From an uncultured Paracoccaceae bacterium (GTDB lineage Bacteria; Pseudomonadota; Alphaproteobacteria; Rhodobacterales; Rhodobacteraceae), in contig CANLSM010000018.1 in the NCBI GenBank assembly GCA_947493745.1, positions 1-64,000 of the forward strand: DNA of 64,000 nucleotides, given 5' to 3'. The notes under the pieces are model-generated. The model did not search any database. It was not told where the DNA came from and saw only the letters and a list, made by a program, of their open reading frames with translations. Both the position numbers and the translations under genes were made by a program. Positions 36,178 to 44,996 of the stretch are shown here, one piece after another (the first letter of the stretch is position 1; each line of letters starts with the position of its first letter).

Positions 36178-36873
36178 ATGGTCTGGTTCAAACGCATCGT
36201 CATCGGCACGCTGATCTTCGTGATCTTCGCCTTCTTTCACTACTCTCTGCCATCGCGCGACATCGTGCGGATCGTGGGCACGGATGTGAAACGGATGGAT
36301 GTGGGCACCGGAAGCTGGTTCTGGGCCGAGGCGGATGCAGGCTCACTGGCGGGCGACACCCGTGACGTTCGTTTTGTCGATGCGGTCTGGCCGAACGGGA
36401 ATGTCCGGGTCTATCGCAACGAGGACACAAACTGGGGCTGGCCGCCCTATCTCAAGTTCGACAGTGGCAACCTGAACGCAGAGGCCAAGTCACTGGTTTC
36501 AGGCAAGGATGACCCTCAATGGGTGGCCGTCACCCATTATGGCTGGCGCTTCAAGCTGTTGTCGATGTTTCCTAATGTGATCGGGCTGAAACCGGTGGAC
36601 GGGCCGGACGTGACCCTGATCCCGTGGTTCAACATCATCTTCCTGACCCTGCTGGGGGCCCTCATCCTGTGGATCTGGCGGTTCTTCAGGCGGCTGAAAC
36701 AGCGCCATGTCGACCCGGTGCTGGAAAATGTCACTGAGACGGCTGACGATTTCATGGATGGCCTTGGCGATACGGCCTCGGCCGCGCGACAAAGGGCAAC
36801 AGGTGCCGGCACAAGGCTTGGGCGGTGGATCGACACCTGGCGGCCCAAGCACAAGCGCCGCTACCGCGACTAG
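36178..36873 (+). CDS. DUF1523-family membrane protein
   Basis: A 231-residue protein with an N-terminal helix (about 5-23), a periplasmic domain containing the family-typical SRDIVRIVGTDVKR, SWFWAEAD and YRNEDTNWGWPPYLKFD segments, and a second helix (about 148-168) followed by a basic cytoplasmic tail. DUF1523 is known mainly from this order and has no assigned function. GGGAGG precedes the ATG. It closes the six-gene operon; its TAG overlaps the stop of the convergent gene in a CTAG. Confidence 0.82.
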   Translation: MVWFKRIVIGTLIFVIFAFFHYSLPSRDIVRIVGTDVKRMDVGTGSWFWAEADAGSLAGDTRDVRFVDAVWPNGNVRVYRNEDTNWGWPPYLKFDSGNLNAEAKSLVSGKDDPQWVAVTHYGWRFKLLSMFPNVIGLKPVDGPDVTLIPWFNIIFLTLLGALILWIWRFFRRLKQRHVDPVLENVTETADDFMDGLGDTASAARQRATGAGTRLGRWIDTWRPKHKRRYRD

Positions 36874-37127
36874 TCCTTGAAGATCTTTGACCAGGCGGCC
36901 TGAAGGATGCTCAGCACAAGAAAGGCCGCGATCCCCCAGATGATCAGACTGGCAGGGGCAAATGGCGTGCCCCGCAAAAGGCTTGCGGCCAGATCGCCGT
37001 TGGGGCGCAGCAGCTCGACACCCCAGAGCCCGGTGCGCGGCCAAAGGCTGTAGAGCCAGAACCGCGACGTGTAGAACAACACACCGATCAGGGCTGCGGC
37101 AAGGCCGATCCCGAGAATGCGTTTCAC
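36870..37127 (-). CDS. Small two-helix membrane protein of the Rieske operon
   Basis: An 85-residue protein with helices at about 4-20 and 60-77 and a short loop (LLRPNGDLAASLLRGTPF) that should lie in the periplasm. Its ATG overlaps the stop of the CxxxC protein gene by four bases. Last of four coupled genes. No family recognised; a membrane subunit of a redox complex is a plausible inference. Confidence 0.65.
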   Translation of the reverse strand: MKRILGIGLAAALIGVLFYTSRFWLYSLWPRTGLWGVELLRPNGDLAASLLRGTPFAPASLIIWGIAAFLVLSILQAAWSKIFKD

Positions 37128-37885
37128 GGCAGCACCTCGATGGTTTCGGGGTCAACGAGCAGCACCAGCAGATCGCCGCGCCGCTCCAACTCGCCCTCAA
37201 GCGAGACATAGATCGCCGTGTGATCCGCGAGCCAGTCGCCCGCCGGGCCGCCATCCGCATCGCCGATCAGCAGAAACTCGGAACCTTCGACCGGTTGAGA
37301 GGACACGAAAACCGGGGAGACCCCACCGGCAAGGCAGAGATTCGCGCAGGCCTTGTGCGCAAGCCCGGTGCCCGGGCGCATGGCCCCTGCTAGACATTTC
37401 CCGTCACAGATCTCGCCCGCCAGTTTCCAGCGGCCAAGCGGCTCGCGGGTGATCTCAGGCGCATCTCCCGCAGCCCCCGTCAGCCCGTTCATGCCGAAGC
37501 GCAGTTGCAACATGTCTAGCGCACCGCGCCTCAGGATGTTGCCAGAGACCGTGACCATTTGACCGTCCATACCATCGACGCGGTCCTGCATCCCGAACTT
37601 GCCCTGCCCGGCCAGCAGGATGGTTCGCCCCTCGGGCAGGGCCTGCGACCCTTCGGTGATATGGACCATCGGATAGGGCATTGTCTCCAGCACACCGGTC
37701 ACGGTCTGACGGCGAAGATCACCCCGAAACCGTCCGTCGCCGGGATCAGCCATCGTGATTCCAATCGCCCAGCCTATCGCACCGAAAAGCAGCACCAGCA
37801 CGAGTGAGGAGAGGATGAGCAGCGCCCGCAGCGCCTTGGGAGCCGGGGCAAAACCGATGAAGAAGGGCTTGTTCGGATCGCTCAT
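37124..37885 (-). CDS. Membrane-anchored CxxxC/CxxxC protein of the Rieske operon
   Basis: A 253-residue protein with one helix (about 20-44) and a large domain outside the cytoplasm. The striking part is GEICDGKCLAGAMRPG followed by AHKACANLC: C160-x3-C164, H177, C180-x3-C184. This arrangement of four cysteines and a histidine in a periplasmic domain suggests metal or heme handling, or a redox disulfide pair. I recall similar GExxDxKC...GGxPP segments in uncharacterised proteins but cannot name a family. It overlaps the neighbouring genes at both ends by four bases. Confidence 0.7.
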   Translation of the reverse strand: MSDPNKPFFIGFAPAPKALRALLILSSLVLVLLFGAIGWAIGITMADPGDGRFRGDLRRQTVTGVLETMPYPMVHITEGSQALPEGRTILLAGQGKFGMQDRVDGMDGQMVTVSGNILRRGALDMLQLRFGMNGLTGAAGDAPEITREPLGRWKLAGEICDGKCLAGAMRPGTGLAHKACANLCLAGGVSPVFVSSQPVEGSEFLLIGDADGGPAGDWLADHTAIYVSLEGELERRGDLLVLLVDPETIEVLP

Positions 37886-38925
37886 GTGGCGACCTCGCTG
37901 AGACGGATCGGCTCCACATAGGTGCCGGGCGGGTTGGCCGCGCGGTTCACCTCGATCACTTCGCCCTCAAGCCGTAACCGATAGGTTGGAACTTTTTCGG
38001 TGAAGGGTTCGGGCGAGCGGCCATCGGCCACGCGATACTGAAAGCCGTGCCACGGGCAGGTCACGCAGCCATCGATGATCCGCCCCTCTCCCAGAGGGCC
38101 GTTCTGATGTGCGCAGGCATTCGAGATCGCCGAAAACGTATCACCTGCGCGAAAGACCGCAACGCGCTCGCCTTGCCCCAGATAGACAATCCGGGCGAAA
38201 CCATCCGAAATCTCGCCGGGTGGGCAGACGGCGACCCATTCTGTCTCGACCGGATCTGCTCCGCGCTCACGCCAGATCGTCAGCAGATGCAGGCCGGAGA
38301 CAAGGACCGCGCTCCCCAGAGTGATCGCGGCAAACACCCAACTGGTTCGCGATTGCAGCGCACCGAGCGTGACATGTGCAATCACCGCGAGATAGGCGGG
38401 ATAGATCAGAAAATGGAGCCGTTTCCAAAGTCTTGGCTTGAGAAACTTCAGCCAGAAGTCATGGCTGGTGGCCGCAAGCACGAGCAGGATGATCAGTGCA
38501 ATCACCCCAAGGATTTCAAACGGAAAGCCGAGGACGCGATCATAGGTCGTGTTGGAGGTGAGCAGTGCCTCAGGCCGCGGCGTGGGTGAAAAGGCGTAAT
38601 ACCAGTCCATCACAAATCCGAAATGGGTCAGTGCCACCAGCGCCGTGAGCACCCCGAAATGCCGTCGGTTGTAGATGAGCGGCAGGAACCTCTCGTCAAG
38701 CCTCGCCAGCGGGCCAAGGCAAAGGATCACAGTCAGCATCAGGAAGGCCAGCGAGCCGAAAGCGCGCATGTTGTGGATCTGCCCGTTCGCTCTGCCATCC
38801 CGTCCCAGTTCCATCGGTACGAGAGTGAGGAAAACCCAGAGATAAAGCGCCATGCAGGCCAGCACCACACCGTCATAGATCCACTTGTTCGGATTCCACT
38901 GAACGGGAATGTACTTGACGCTCAT
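37882..38925 (-). CDS. Ferric-reductase-like membrane domain fused to a Rieske domain
   Basis: A 347-residue fusion. Residues about 15-220 hold six or seven helices of ferric-reductase/MsrQ type, with histidine pairs H89/H101 and H171/H184 placed to bind b-type heme. Residues about 228-335 form a Rieske [2Fe-2S] domain with C271-x-H273 and C290-x-x-H293, ending in GEVIEVNR. The Rieske part resembles ferredoxin-like (nitrite reductase small subunit/dioxygenase) domains. Electrons would pass between a membrane heme and the cluster; donor and acceptor are unknown. It is coupled to the genes on both sides by four-base overlaps. Confidence 0.85.
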   Translation of the reverse strand: MSVKYIPVQWNPNKWIYDGVVLACMALYLWVFLTLVPMELGRDGRANGQIHNMRAFGSLAFLMLTVILCLGPLARLDERFLPLIYNRRHFGVLTALVALTHFGFVMDWYYAFSPTPRPEALLTSNTTYDRVLGFPFEILGVIALIILLVLAATSHDFWLKFLKPRLWKRLHFLIYPAYLAVIAHVTLGALQSRTSWVFAAITLGSAVLVSGLHLLTIWRERGADPVETEWVAVCPPGEISDGFARIVYLGQGERVAVFRAGDTFSAISNACAHQNGPLGEGRIIDGCVTCPWHGFQYRVADGRSPEPFTEKVPTYRLRLEGEVIEVNRAANPPGTYVEPIRLSEVAT

Positions 38926-39296
38926 CGGGGGGCCTCAAGCCGGACCGGCGCGATGTCGGCAGGCCATTTCTGTTTGACCATGAGCCCGGCAACGACCATC
39001 AGCGGGAGCAGAAGACCAAGAACGATCCAGATCGACCGGTGGACATTGCGTTCGGTCAGGTGCCGGTGCCGCCAGCTGTCGCGCCCCGTCTCCAGCACAA
39101 TCCAGCGCCAGAGAACCAGTGGCCAGACCAGCAGGATGCCGGGCACCAGAAGCGGACGGAAGATATAAGCGCCGCGCGCGTCCTCATCGATCCGATCGAT
39201 GCCGAAACTCAGGAACGCCAGCGCCACGGCTCCGCCCGCGTAAAGCCAGAGTTCACCAAGCCATATCAGGTCGACTGCGCTCAAAAGAGCCTCCAA
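38922..39296 (-). CDS. Membrane protein, first gene of the Rieske operon
   Basis: A 124-residue protein with three hydrophobic helices (about 12-32, 46-66 and 89-107) and a conserved-looking cytoplasmic segment LETGRDSWRHRHLTERNVHR, split here across two parts. I do not recognise it. GGAGG-like bases (GAGGCTC) precede the ATG at 39296. Its stop overlaps the start of the ferric-reductase/Rieske gene. It probably forms part of the same membrane complex. Confidence 0.7.
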   Translation of the reverse strand: MEALLSAVDLIWLGELWLYAGGAVALAFLSFGIDRIDEDARGAYIFRPLLVPGILLVWPLVLWRWIVLETGRDSWRHRHLTERNVHRSIWIVLGLLLPLMVVAGLMVKQKWPADIAPVRLEAPR

Positions 39297-39387
39297 AACA
39301 ACTTCTTGGGCTCACCATATGGCAGATGCGACAATCGTCGCAAAGGGTTATTGGAAGATCAACGCGGCTGTGACCGGCCGTTATCGC

Positions 39388-39663
39388 TCACATGCCGAGC
39401 GCTTCCTTGTAGAGTTCCAGCACTGCCTCTTCCTCGGAGATTTCCTGCGGGTCCTTTTTGCGCAGAGCGACGACCTTGCGCAGGATCTTGGTGTCATAGC
39501 CGCGCGACTTGGCCTCGGCCATCACCTCCTTTTGCTGATCGGCGATGTCTTTCTTCTCGGCCTCCAGACGCTCGAACCGTTCGACAAAGGCGCGAAGTTC
39601 CCCCGACGTGACGCGGTAGGTGGCATTGGGGTCGGTCTCAGTGTCGGTCTCAGTCACGTCCAT
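39388..39663 (-). CDS. gapR: GapR-family nucleoid-associated protein (DUF2312)
   Basis: A 91-residue protein with the DUF2312/GapR core: [20 protein letters not shown], continuing into a long helix with [28 protein letters not shown], quoted here in parts, and a short acidic C-terminus. GapR of Caulobacter clamps overtwisted DNA ahead of replication and transcription and stimulates topoisomerases. The ATG at 39663 has AAGGA eight bases upstream, better than the one three codons earlier; the frame stays open to 39969 but that part is not protein-like. Confidence 0.88.
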   Translation of the reverse strand: MDVTETDTETDPNATYRVTSGELRAFVERFERLEAEKKDIADQQKEVMAEAKSRGYDTKILRKVVALRKKDPQEISEEEAVLELYKEALGM

Positions 39664-39775
39664 GAACGGCATCCTTGTGCATCTGGCGTTGGAATCGGAG
39701 CGCAGACCGTAGGCCGGGAGGCTGAGGGGGATCAAGGGGTTGAGTTGCTCCATCCCTTGCGATAGGCCGCGCATC

Positions 39776-39988
39776 ATGGATTTGCTTGTCATCATCGGCG
39801 CGATAACGACGCTGGTCGGTCTGATCGGAATTGTCGTTTTTATCCGTAAGATCTCTGCCCTGCGGCATGAGGGGCTGGACGATGCGGCAATGAAACTGCG
39901 TCTACAGGGGCTACTGCCGCTGAACCTCGGGGCGTTCCTGGTGGCAACCCTTGGCATCATGATGGTCATTGTCGGGCTGATCCTATAA
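39776..39988 (+). CDS. Small two-helix membrane protein
   Basis: A 70-residue protein with helices at about 2-20 and 45-68 and a basic loop between them. It lies divergent from gapR and its end overlaps the convergent hydrolase gene by six bases. No family recognised. The ribosome site is weak, so the start is less sure than the reading frame. Confidence 0.55.
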   Translation: MDLLVIIGAITTLVGLIGIVVFIRKISALRHEGLDDAAMKLRLQGLLPLNLGAFLVATLGIMMVIVGLIL

Positions 39989-40954
39989 CGCGCGGATCCA
40001 TGCGATGATCGCGTCCGAGACCGGTGCGGTCTGACCCGGGCTCAGGATATCTCCTGCGATCACGTGGGACTCAGGATCGTCACCCGCCCCCACTACAACC
40101 TTCATCTGCGTGCTCGCCCCGCCCCAGCGCCTGGCAATCTTCTCGGTCCTATCCGCTCGGACGACCTGATCTGCTTCGCTGTAGACGAAGAGGGCCGGCA
40201 CTCCGGTGGACTCAAGGGGCAGGTTGACGGCGGCCTTCACGCTCGCCGCCATGGGAACAATCGCAGACGCCGGATAGCGTGTTGTCCAGTAGGTGCCATG
40301 ACCGTCATTGACCGGCTCGAATGACCGCTCTTCACCGATGACGAGCCGCACGATCCGCCGCGCAAACGGGAATGTCAGAAGCTCCGATCCCGCGGCGACC
40401 AGCCCATAGTTGGGAGATATCTGAACCAGCCCGGCCAGGCCCGCATTCATACGCTCATCGAATGCCGCCAGCGTCGAGAGCGTGCCGCCCGTCGATGTTC
40501 CCATCAGGATCACCCGGTCGCCGAGCCTGCGGCCGATCTCCATCGCCTCCGCCATGTCATTGCGCCAGAGCGGCACCGTCCCCTCCGCCATGGCAGGACC
40601 ATCCCGACCATGGCCGGTCAGCCGTGTGAAGTAGAGATTGGCGCCGAGCGCCTCCGCCACCCTGTCGGGCACCGGGCGCACCTCTTGTGCGGTGGCCGAA
40701 AAGCCATGCACATAGACAATCGCGATATCCGTGCGGGTCTTTGCCACCGGATCAGCCCAGACGATCTGCTTCTGAACACCCGGTATGATGTCTTCGAAAG
40801 CCGCTTCCCGCCCGGCGAGATAGCTGTCCGGATCAGGACCGATATCGGCGGGTGAAAACGTGACCGGACCGTCCGCTGGCTCTCTGGGACCAAAGACCCA
40901 GGCCAGCCCGATCAGTACAACAAGCGTCGCCAGAGCATAAAGCATCCGTCTCAC
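39983..40954 (-). CDS. Membrane-anchored alpha/beta hydrolase
   Basis: A 323-residue protein with an N-terminal helix (about 4-22) that anchors or exports it, then an alpha/beta-hydrolase domain of the monoacylglycerol-lipase/lysophospholipase kind: [19 protein letters not shown], and nucleophile elbow GTSTGG (Ser near 154). The late ESHVIAG gives the histidine. The GTG at 40954 is chosen because GGAGG lies five bases upstream. The substrate is unknown; lipids or esters in the envelope are likely. Confidence 0.78.
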   Translation of the reverse strand: MRRMLYALATLVVLIGLAWVFGPREPADGPVTFSPADIGPDPDSYLAGREAAFEDIIPGVQKQIVWADPVAKTRTDIAIVYVHGFSATAQEVRPVPDRVAEALGANLYFTRLTGHGRDGPAMAEGTVPLWRNDMAEAMEIGRRLGDRVILMGTSTGGTLSTLAAFDERMNAGLAGLVQISPNYGLVAAGSELLTFPFARRIVRLVIGEERSFEPVNDGHGTYWTTRYPASAIVPMAASVKAAVNLPLESTGVPALFVYSEADQVVRADRTEKIARRWGGASTQMKVVVGAGDDPESHVIAGDILSPGQTAPVSDAIIAWIRAL

Positions 40955-41019
40955 CGCAGCCTCCGCAGACAAGGTCTGTCAATAGCTGGAACTGATCATG
41001 CGAAAACGCAAGGCTTTGA

Positions 41020-41793
41020 TCAGGTTTGATTGCGCCTATCAAGAGCCTCTACAGTCGCTGCAATCAACTCCAGATTGTCTTCCGTTGAAAAGCGATGATC
41101 AGCGCCCTTCACAAAGGTCAGATGCAGATCATCACAATTTGCGTGATCGAGAATTTTTTGAGGGACTGACATTTTTACATCGGTGTCCGCGGTTCCGTGC
41201 AGCAGTCGAACCGGAAATGGCAACGGCAGAGGATCGCGCAGAACCAAGGCATTCCGCCCGTCCTCGATAAGCTTCCGGGTGATGACATAAGGGTCATCCG
41301 AATAGTCGGATGGCAGGGCAACCTGCCCCTTCTCAGCCAACTCCCGCCTTTGATCGGGCGAGAATTCCGCCCACATGCTGTCTTCCGTGAAATCGGGTGC
41401 CGCTGCTATCCCGATGATTCCATATACTTTCTCCGGATAGTCCCGCCCGATGCGCAAGGCGATCCAGCCCCCCATCGAGGAGCCGACGAGAATCTGCGGA
41501 CCGTCGGTCATGGCGGCGATGACATCGACGGCATCCTCGGTCCACTCGGTGATGCATCCATCGAGGAACTCACCCTCCGACTGACCATGGCCGGAATAGT
41601 CGAACCGAAGAAAGTCCCGCCCGGTTTCTCTGGCGAACTGCTCCAGAAACAGCGCCTTTGTCCCCTCCATGTCAGAGCGAAAGCCCCCTAAAAAGACAAG
41701 TCCGTGCTTTTTTTCACTCCCCTCGGCACGAGATGAGGTATGATAGGCAAGAACTCGCCCATGAGGCGAAGAAAACAGGCGGTGAGCGGGCAT
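41020..41793 (-). CDS. Alpha/beta hydrolase, ABHD10/YqiA-like
   Basis: A 257-residue soluble hydrolase. Family landmarks are LGGFRSDMEGTKA, FDYSGHGQSEG, the elbow GSSMGGW with Ser106, and HGTADTDV; the last histidine is in GADHRFS. The GFxSDMxGTKA pattern is typical of the ABHD10-type thioesterase group, which in mammals removes fatty acyl groups from protein cysteines; bacterial substrates are not known. GGAG lies upstream of the ATG at 41793, which shares two bases with the ATG of the divergent glycosyltransferase gene. Confidence 0.82.
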   Translation of the reverse strand: MPAHRLFSSPHGRVLAYHTSSRAEGSEKKHGLVFLGGFRSDMEGTKALFLEQFARETGRDFLRFDYSGHGQSEGEFLDGCITEWTEDAVDVIAAMTDGPQILVGSSMGGWIALRIGRDYPEKVYGIIGIAAAPDFTEDSMWAEFSPDQRRELAEKGQVALPSDYSDDPYVITRKLIEDGRNALVLRDPLPLPFPVRLLHGTADTDVKMSVPQKILDHANCDDLHLTFVKGADHRFSTEDNLELIAATVEALDRRNQT

Positions 41794-42955
41794 GCGTATT
41801 TCTCCAGTATCTCAGTATCAGGCGTCCGGTATTGATGCCTCAGCGCCGCGTGTCCTGCAATGCCTGCCAGACCTCAATCTTTCCCGGGCCACCCGCCGTG
41901 CAATCGCTGTTTCAAGGGCTGTAAATGAGGCCCATGGACATGTTCTGGTGGCCAGTGCCGGTGGTCGGCTGGAGCCTCAGATGGCGCGAACCGGGGCGGA
42001 TCTGGTCCCCTTCAACACCGCCCGGTCAGGCATGTTTCAGAAGCGCTCCAATCAGGATCTGCTGGAGCGAATCGAGGTCGACGCGATCTCGGTCATCCAT
42101 GCCCACGGGCTGAGCGAGACGCTGGCAGCCAAGGCGCTCGCCGATGCTGCCAATCTGCCCCTGATGATGACCTGTCACGATATTCCCGAGGCAGGCGGCT
42201 TTTTCGCCAAGCGAACCTCGCGCAAGCATCTGGCCGGACGCCCGATCATCGCGGTATCCGATTTCCTAGGCGATCTGCTGAAGTCATACTTCGATCTGAC
42301 CGATGAAGAGGTGGTTGTGATCCCCACAGGTCTCGACCTCGACGAGTTTCATGAGGAGCGCGTCTCCAGCGAGCGCACGATTGCCCTGGCCGAGAAATGG
42401 GGCGTGATCGAGGATCCCCGCCCGATCGTTCTGGTCCCCGATGCGTCGCAGTCGCGTGACTGGCTGGATTACATTGCGCGCGCCGCGATAGCGGGACCCG
42501 ATGCGCTCTGGATCATTCTGGGCGATGAGATCGACGAAAGTTTCGACATCCCGGCCCCGCTCGCCCTTCCCGGTGCTGCGGGTCGCATTCGCTGGATCAG
42601 CCGTTGCGATGATCTGCGCGCCGCCTTCAAGCTGTCATCGGTGGTTCTGTCGGTGCCTGATCTTCCGGTTGCGACCTGTGATGTGGCGCTTGAGGCGCAG
42701 GCCATGGGCCGCCCGGTGATCATATCTGACACCGGAGCCGGGCCTGAATCGCTGCAAGAGGGCAAGACCGGCTGGCTGACACCGGTGGCGGATGCCACCG
42801 CGCTTGGTGCGAATGTCGCCACTGCCATTGCGCTGGATGAAAGTGCGCGCGAGCACGTCTCATCGGCGGCACGCGGCTTCATTCAGAGCCGCTTCTCCAC
42901 CGATCAGATGCAAAACACCGTTCTGCAAGTCTATCGGCAGGTCGCCGGAGGGTGA
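41792..42955 (+). CDS. GT-B fold glycosyltransferase (family 4-like)
   Basis: A 387-residue glycosyltransferase. An N-terminal Rossmann half begins RVLQCLPDLNLSRATRR and contains IHAHGLSETLAAK; the C-terminal half has the nucleotide-sugar motif ALEAQAMGRPVIISDTGAGPE with the key glutamate. The second half lacks the usual EX7E spacing in full. It may act on lipopolysaccharide or another surface glycan. The ATG overlaps the divergent hydrolase ATG by two bases, so the two promoters must lie inside the opposite genes, or the true start is downstream. Confidence 0.8.
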   Translation: MRISPVSQYQASGIDASAPRVLQCLPDLNLSRATRRAIAVSRAVNEAHGHVLVASAGGRLEPQMARTGADLVPFNTARSGMFQKRSNQDLLERIEVDAISVIHAHGLSETLAAKALADAANLPLMMTCHDIPEAGGFFAKRTSRKHLAGRPIIAVSDFLGDLLKSYFDLTDEEVVVIPTGLDLDEFHEERVSSERTIALAEKWGVIEDPRPIVLVPDASQSRDWLDYIARAAIAGPDALWIILGDEIDESFDIPAPLALPGAAGRIRWISRCDDLRAAFKLSSVVLSVPDLPVATCDVALEAQAMGRPVIISDTGAGPESLQEGKTGWLTPVADATALGANVATAIALDESAREHVSSAARGFIQSRFSTDQMQNTVLQVYRQVAGG

Positions 42956-42960
42956 TCCGC

Positions 42961-42988
42961 TTGACAGGGCCGAGTCGCCCTATATGAA
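42961..42988 (+). promoter_or_regulatory. Candidate promoter of thrS
   Basis: TTGACA at 42961-42966 is a perfect -35 hexamer, and TATGAA at 42983-42988 lies 16 bases on. The site is in the 92-base gap after the glycosyltransferase stop and leaves a leader of about 50 bases before the thrS ATG. Confidence 0.5.
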
Positions 42989-43047
42989 GACCTCCAAACC
43001 GTAACCGGGCGTTCCGTAGGCGCCAAACCACGAAGGAGGCTCAATTC

Positions 43048-44994
43048 ATGAGCGACATTTCCATTACATTGCCCGATGGGGCCAAGCGCAGCTATGCAGT
43101 CGGGATCACCGGTGGTGCGATTGCCGGTGACATCTCAAAATCGCTTGGCAAAGCCGCGCTGGCCGTCAAGATCGATGACCGGCTCGCAGACCTGTCCGAG
43201 CCGATCACGAGCGACGCTAGTCTACAGATCGTAACGATCAAGGACGAAGCCGACGCGCTGGAGCTGATCCGCCATGACTGCGCACACATCATGGCGCGCG
43301 CCGTGCAGGAGATCTGGCCGGATGTGAAGGTCACCATCGGCCCGGTGATCGAGAACGGCTTCTACTACGATTTCGATCGGGACGAGCCCTTCAGCACCGA
43401 GGATCTGGCCGCCATCGAGAAAAAGATGGGCGAGATCATCAATCTGCGCGACACGGTCCGGACGGAGGTCTGGGACCGCGACCGTGCCATCGCCTTCTAC
43501 GAAGAGAGCGGCGAGCCCTACAAGGTCGAGCTTGTCGGCATGATCCCCGAGGGTGAACCGATCCGCATGTACTGGCACGGCGAATGGCAGGACCTTTGCC
43601 GCGGACCGCATCTGGCCCATACCGGTCAGGTTCCCGCCGACGCTTTCAAACTGATGTCTGTCGCCGGTGCCTATTGGCGCGGCGACAGCGACAACACGAT
43701 GCTGCAGCGGATCTATGGCGTGGCGTTCCGCAATCGGCAGGAACTCAAGGATTACATACACCTGCTCGAAGAAGCTCAGAAACGTGACCACCGCAAGCTG
43801 GGCCGCGAAATGGAGCTGTTCCATCTGCAGGAAGAGGCGCCGGGCATGGTGTTCTGGCATCCCAATGGCTGGACGCTCTACCGCGAGGTCGAGGACTATA
43901 TCCGTCGTCGGATCACTGCCGCAGGCTACCGCGAGATCAAGACCCCGCAGGTGGTGGACCGCAAGCTCTGGGAAGCCTCGGGCCACTGGGACAACTATCA
44001 GGAAAACATGTTCATCGTGGAGGTGGACGAGGATCACGCGCGCGAGAAGCGGATCAACGCACTCAAGCCGATGAACTGTCCCTGCCATGTGCAGATCTAC
44101 AACCAGGGTCTGAAATCCTATCGCGACCTGCCGCTCAGACTTGCGGAGTTCGGTTCCTGCCACCGCTATGAAAGCTCGGGCTCCATGCATGGGCTGATGC
44201 GGGTGCGCGGCTTTGTTCAGGATGATGCGCATATCTTCTGCACCGAGGATCAGATCGCAGCCGAAACCGAGAGCTTCATCAAGCTTCTGTCCTCGATCTA
44301 CAAGGATTTCGGGTTCGAGAACTACGACATCAAATTCTCCACCCGACCCAAGGTCCGTGCAGGCTCCGATGAAGTCTGGGATCAGGCTGAAGCAGCGCTT
44401 GAAAGTGCCGTTCAGCGGGTGACGAACGACTATGAGATCGACCCGGGCGAAGGCGCTTTCTACGGCCCTAAGCTCGACTTCAAACTGACCGATGCGCTGG
44501 GGCGGGAATGGCAATGCGGCACGTTCCAGGCCGATTTTGTGCTGCCCAAGAGGCTTGGGGCGGAATATATCGGCGAGGACGGGGCCAAGCATACGCCTGT
44601 GATGCTGCACCGGGCCATCACGGGATCGCTGGAGCGTTTCATCGGCATCCTGATCGAGAACTATGCGGGCAAGTTCCCGCTGTGGTTGGCACCGCGTCAG
44701 GTGGTCGTCGCCTCTATCGTCTCGGACGCCGATCCCTTCGTGATGAAGGTGGTGGAGACACTGCAGGCGACCGGCCTCAGGGCCGAAGCCGACATCCGCA
44801 ACGAGAAGATCAACTACAAGGTTCGCGAGCATTCCGTCGGCAAGGTACCGGTCATTCTGGCCGTCGGCATGAAGGAGGTGGCCGACGGCACCGTGTCGAT
44901 GCGCAGGCTTGGCGACAAGGGGTCCGAGGTGATCACGCTCGAAGAGGTGACAAGACGACTGACGCTGGAGGCGCGTGCGCCCGATCTGGTGTGA
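43048..44994 (+). CDS. thrS: Threonyl-tRNA synthetase
   Basis: A 648-residue class II synthetase of usual length. An N-terminal TGS domain (about 1-62) is followed by the editing domain with its HxxxH segment ([13 protein letters not shown], about 75), the catalytic core with the zinc ligands MNCPCHVQ, motif 2 (CHRYESSG) and motif 3 ([10 protein letters not shown]), and an anticodon-binding domain with PRQVVVASI. Class II charging of tRNA-Thr with editing of mischarged serine. AAGGAGG is seven to eight bases before the ATG. Confidence 0.97.
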   Translation: MSDISITLPDGAKRSYAVGITGGAIAGDISKSLGKAALAVKIDDRLADLSEPITSDASLQIVTIKDEADALELIRHDCAHIMARAVQEIWPDVKVTIGPVIENGFYYDFDRDEPFSTEDLAAIEKKMGEIINLRDTVRTEVWDRDRAIAFYEESGEPYKVELVGMIPEGEPIRMYWHGEWQDLCRGPHLAHTGQVPADAFKLMSVAGAYWRGDSDNTMLQRIYGVAFRNRQELKDYIHLLEEAQKRDHRKLGREMELFHLQEEAPGMVFWHPNGWTLYREVEDYIRRRITAAGYREIKTPQVVDRKLWEASGHWDNYQENMFIVEVDEDHAREKRINALKPMNCPCHVQIYNQGLKSYRDLPLRLAEFGSCHRYESSGSMHGLMRVRGFVQDDAHIFCTEDQIAAETESFIKLLSSIYKDFGFENYDIKFSTRPKVRAGSDEVWDQAEAALESAVQRVTNDYEIDPGEGAFYGPKLDFKLTDALGREWQCGTFQADFVLPKRLGAEYIGEDGAKHTPVMLHRAITGSLERFIGILIENYAGKFPLWLAPRQVVVASIVSDADPFVMKVVETLQATGLRAEADIRNEKINYKVREHSVGKVPVILAVGMKEVADGTVSMRRLGDKGSEVITLEEVTRRLTLEARAPDLV

Positions 44995-44996
44995 GA

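Noticed and set aside
42956-43047. T-box or riboswitch ahead of thrS
   Set aside because: The leader is only about 50 bases from the predicted start site, with no T-box sequence or large structure; T-boxes are also not expected in this group.
43222-44832. 536-codon open frame on the minus strand
   Set aside because: It is antisense to thrS, whose catalytic motifs and length are normal.
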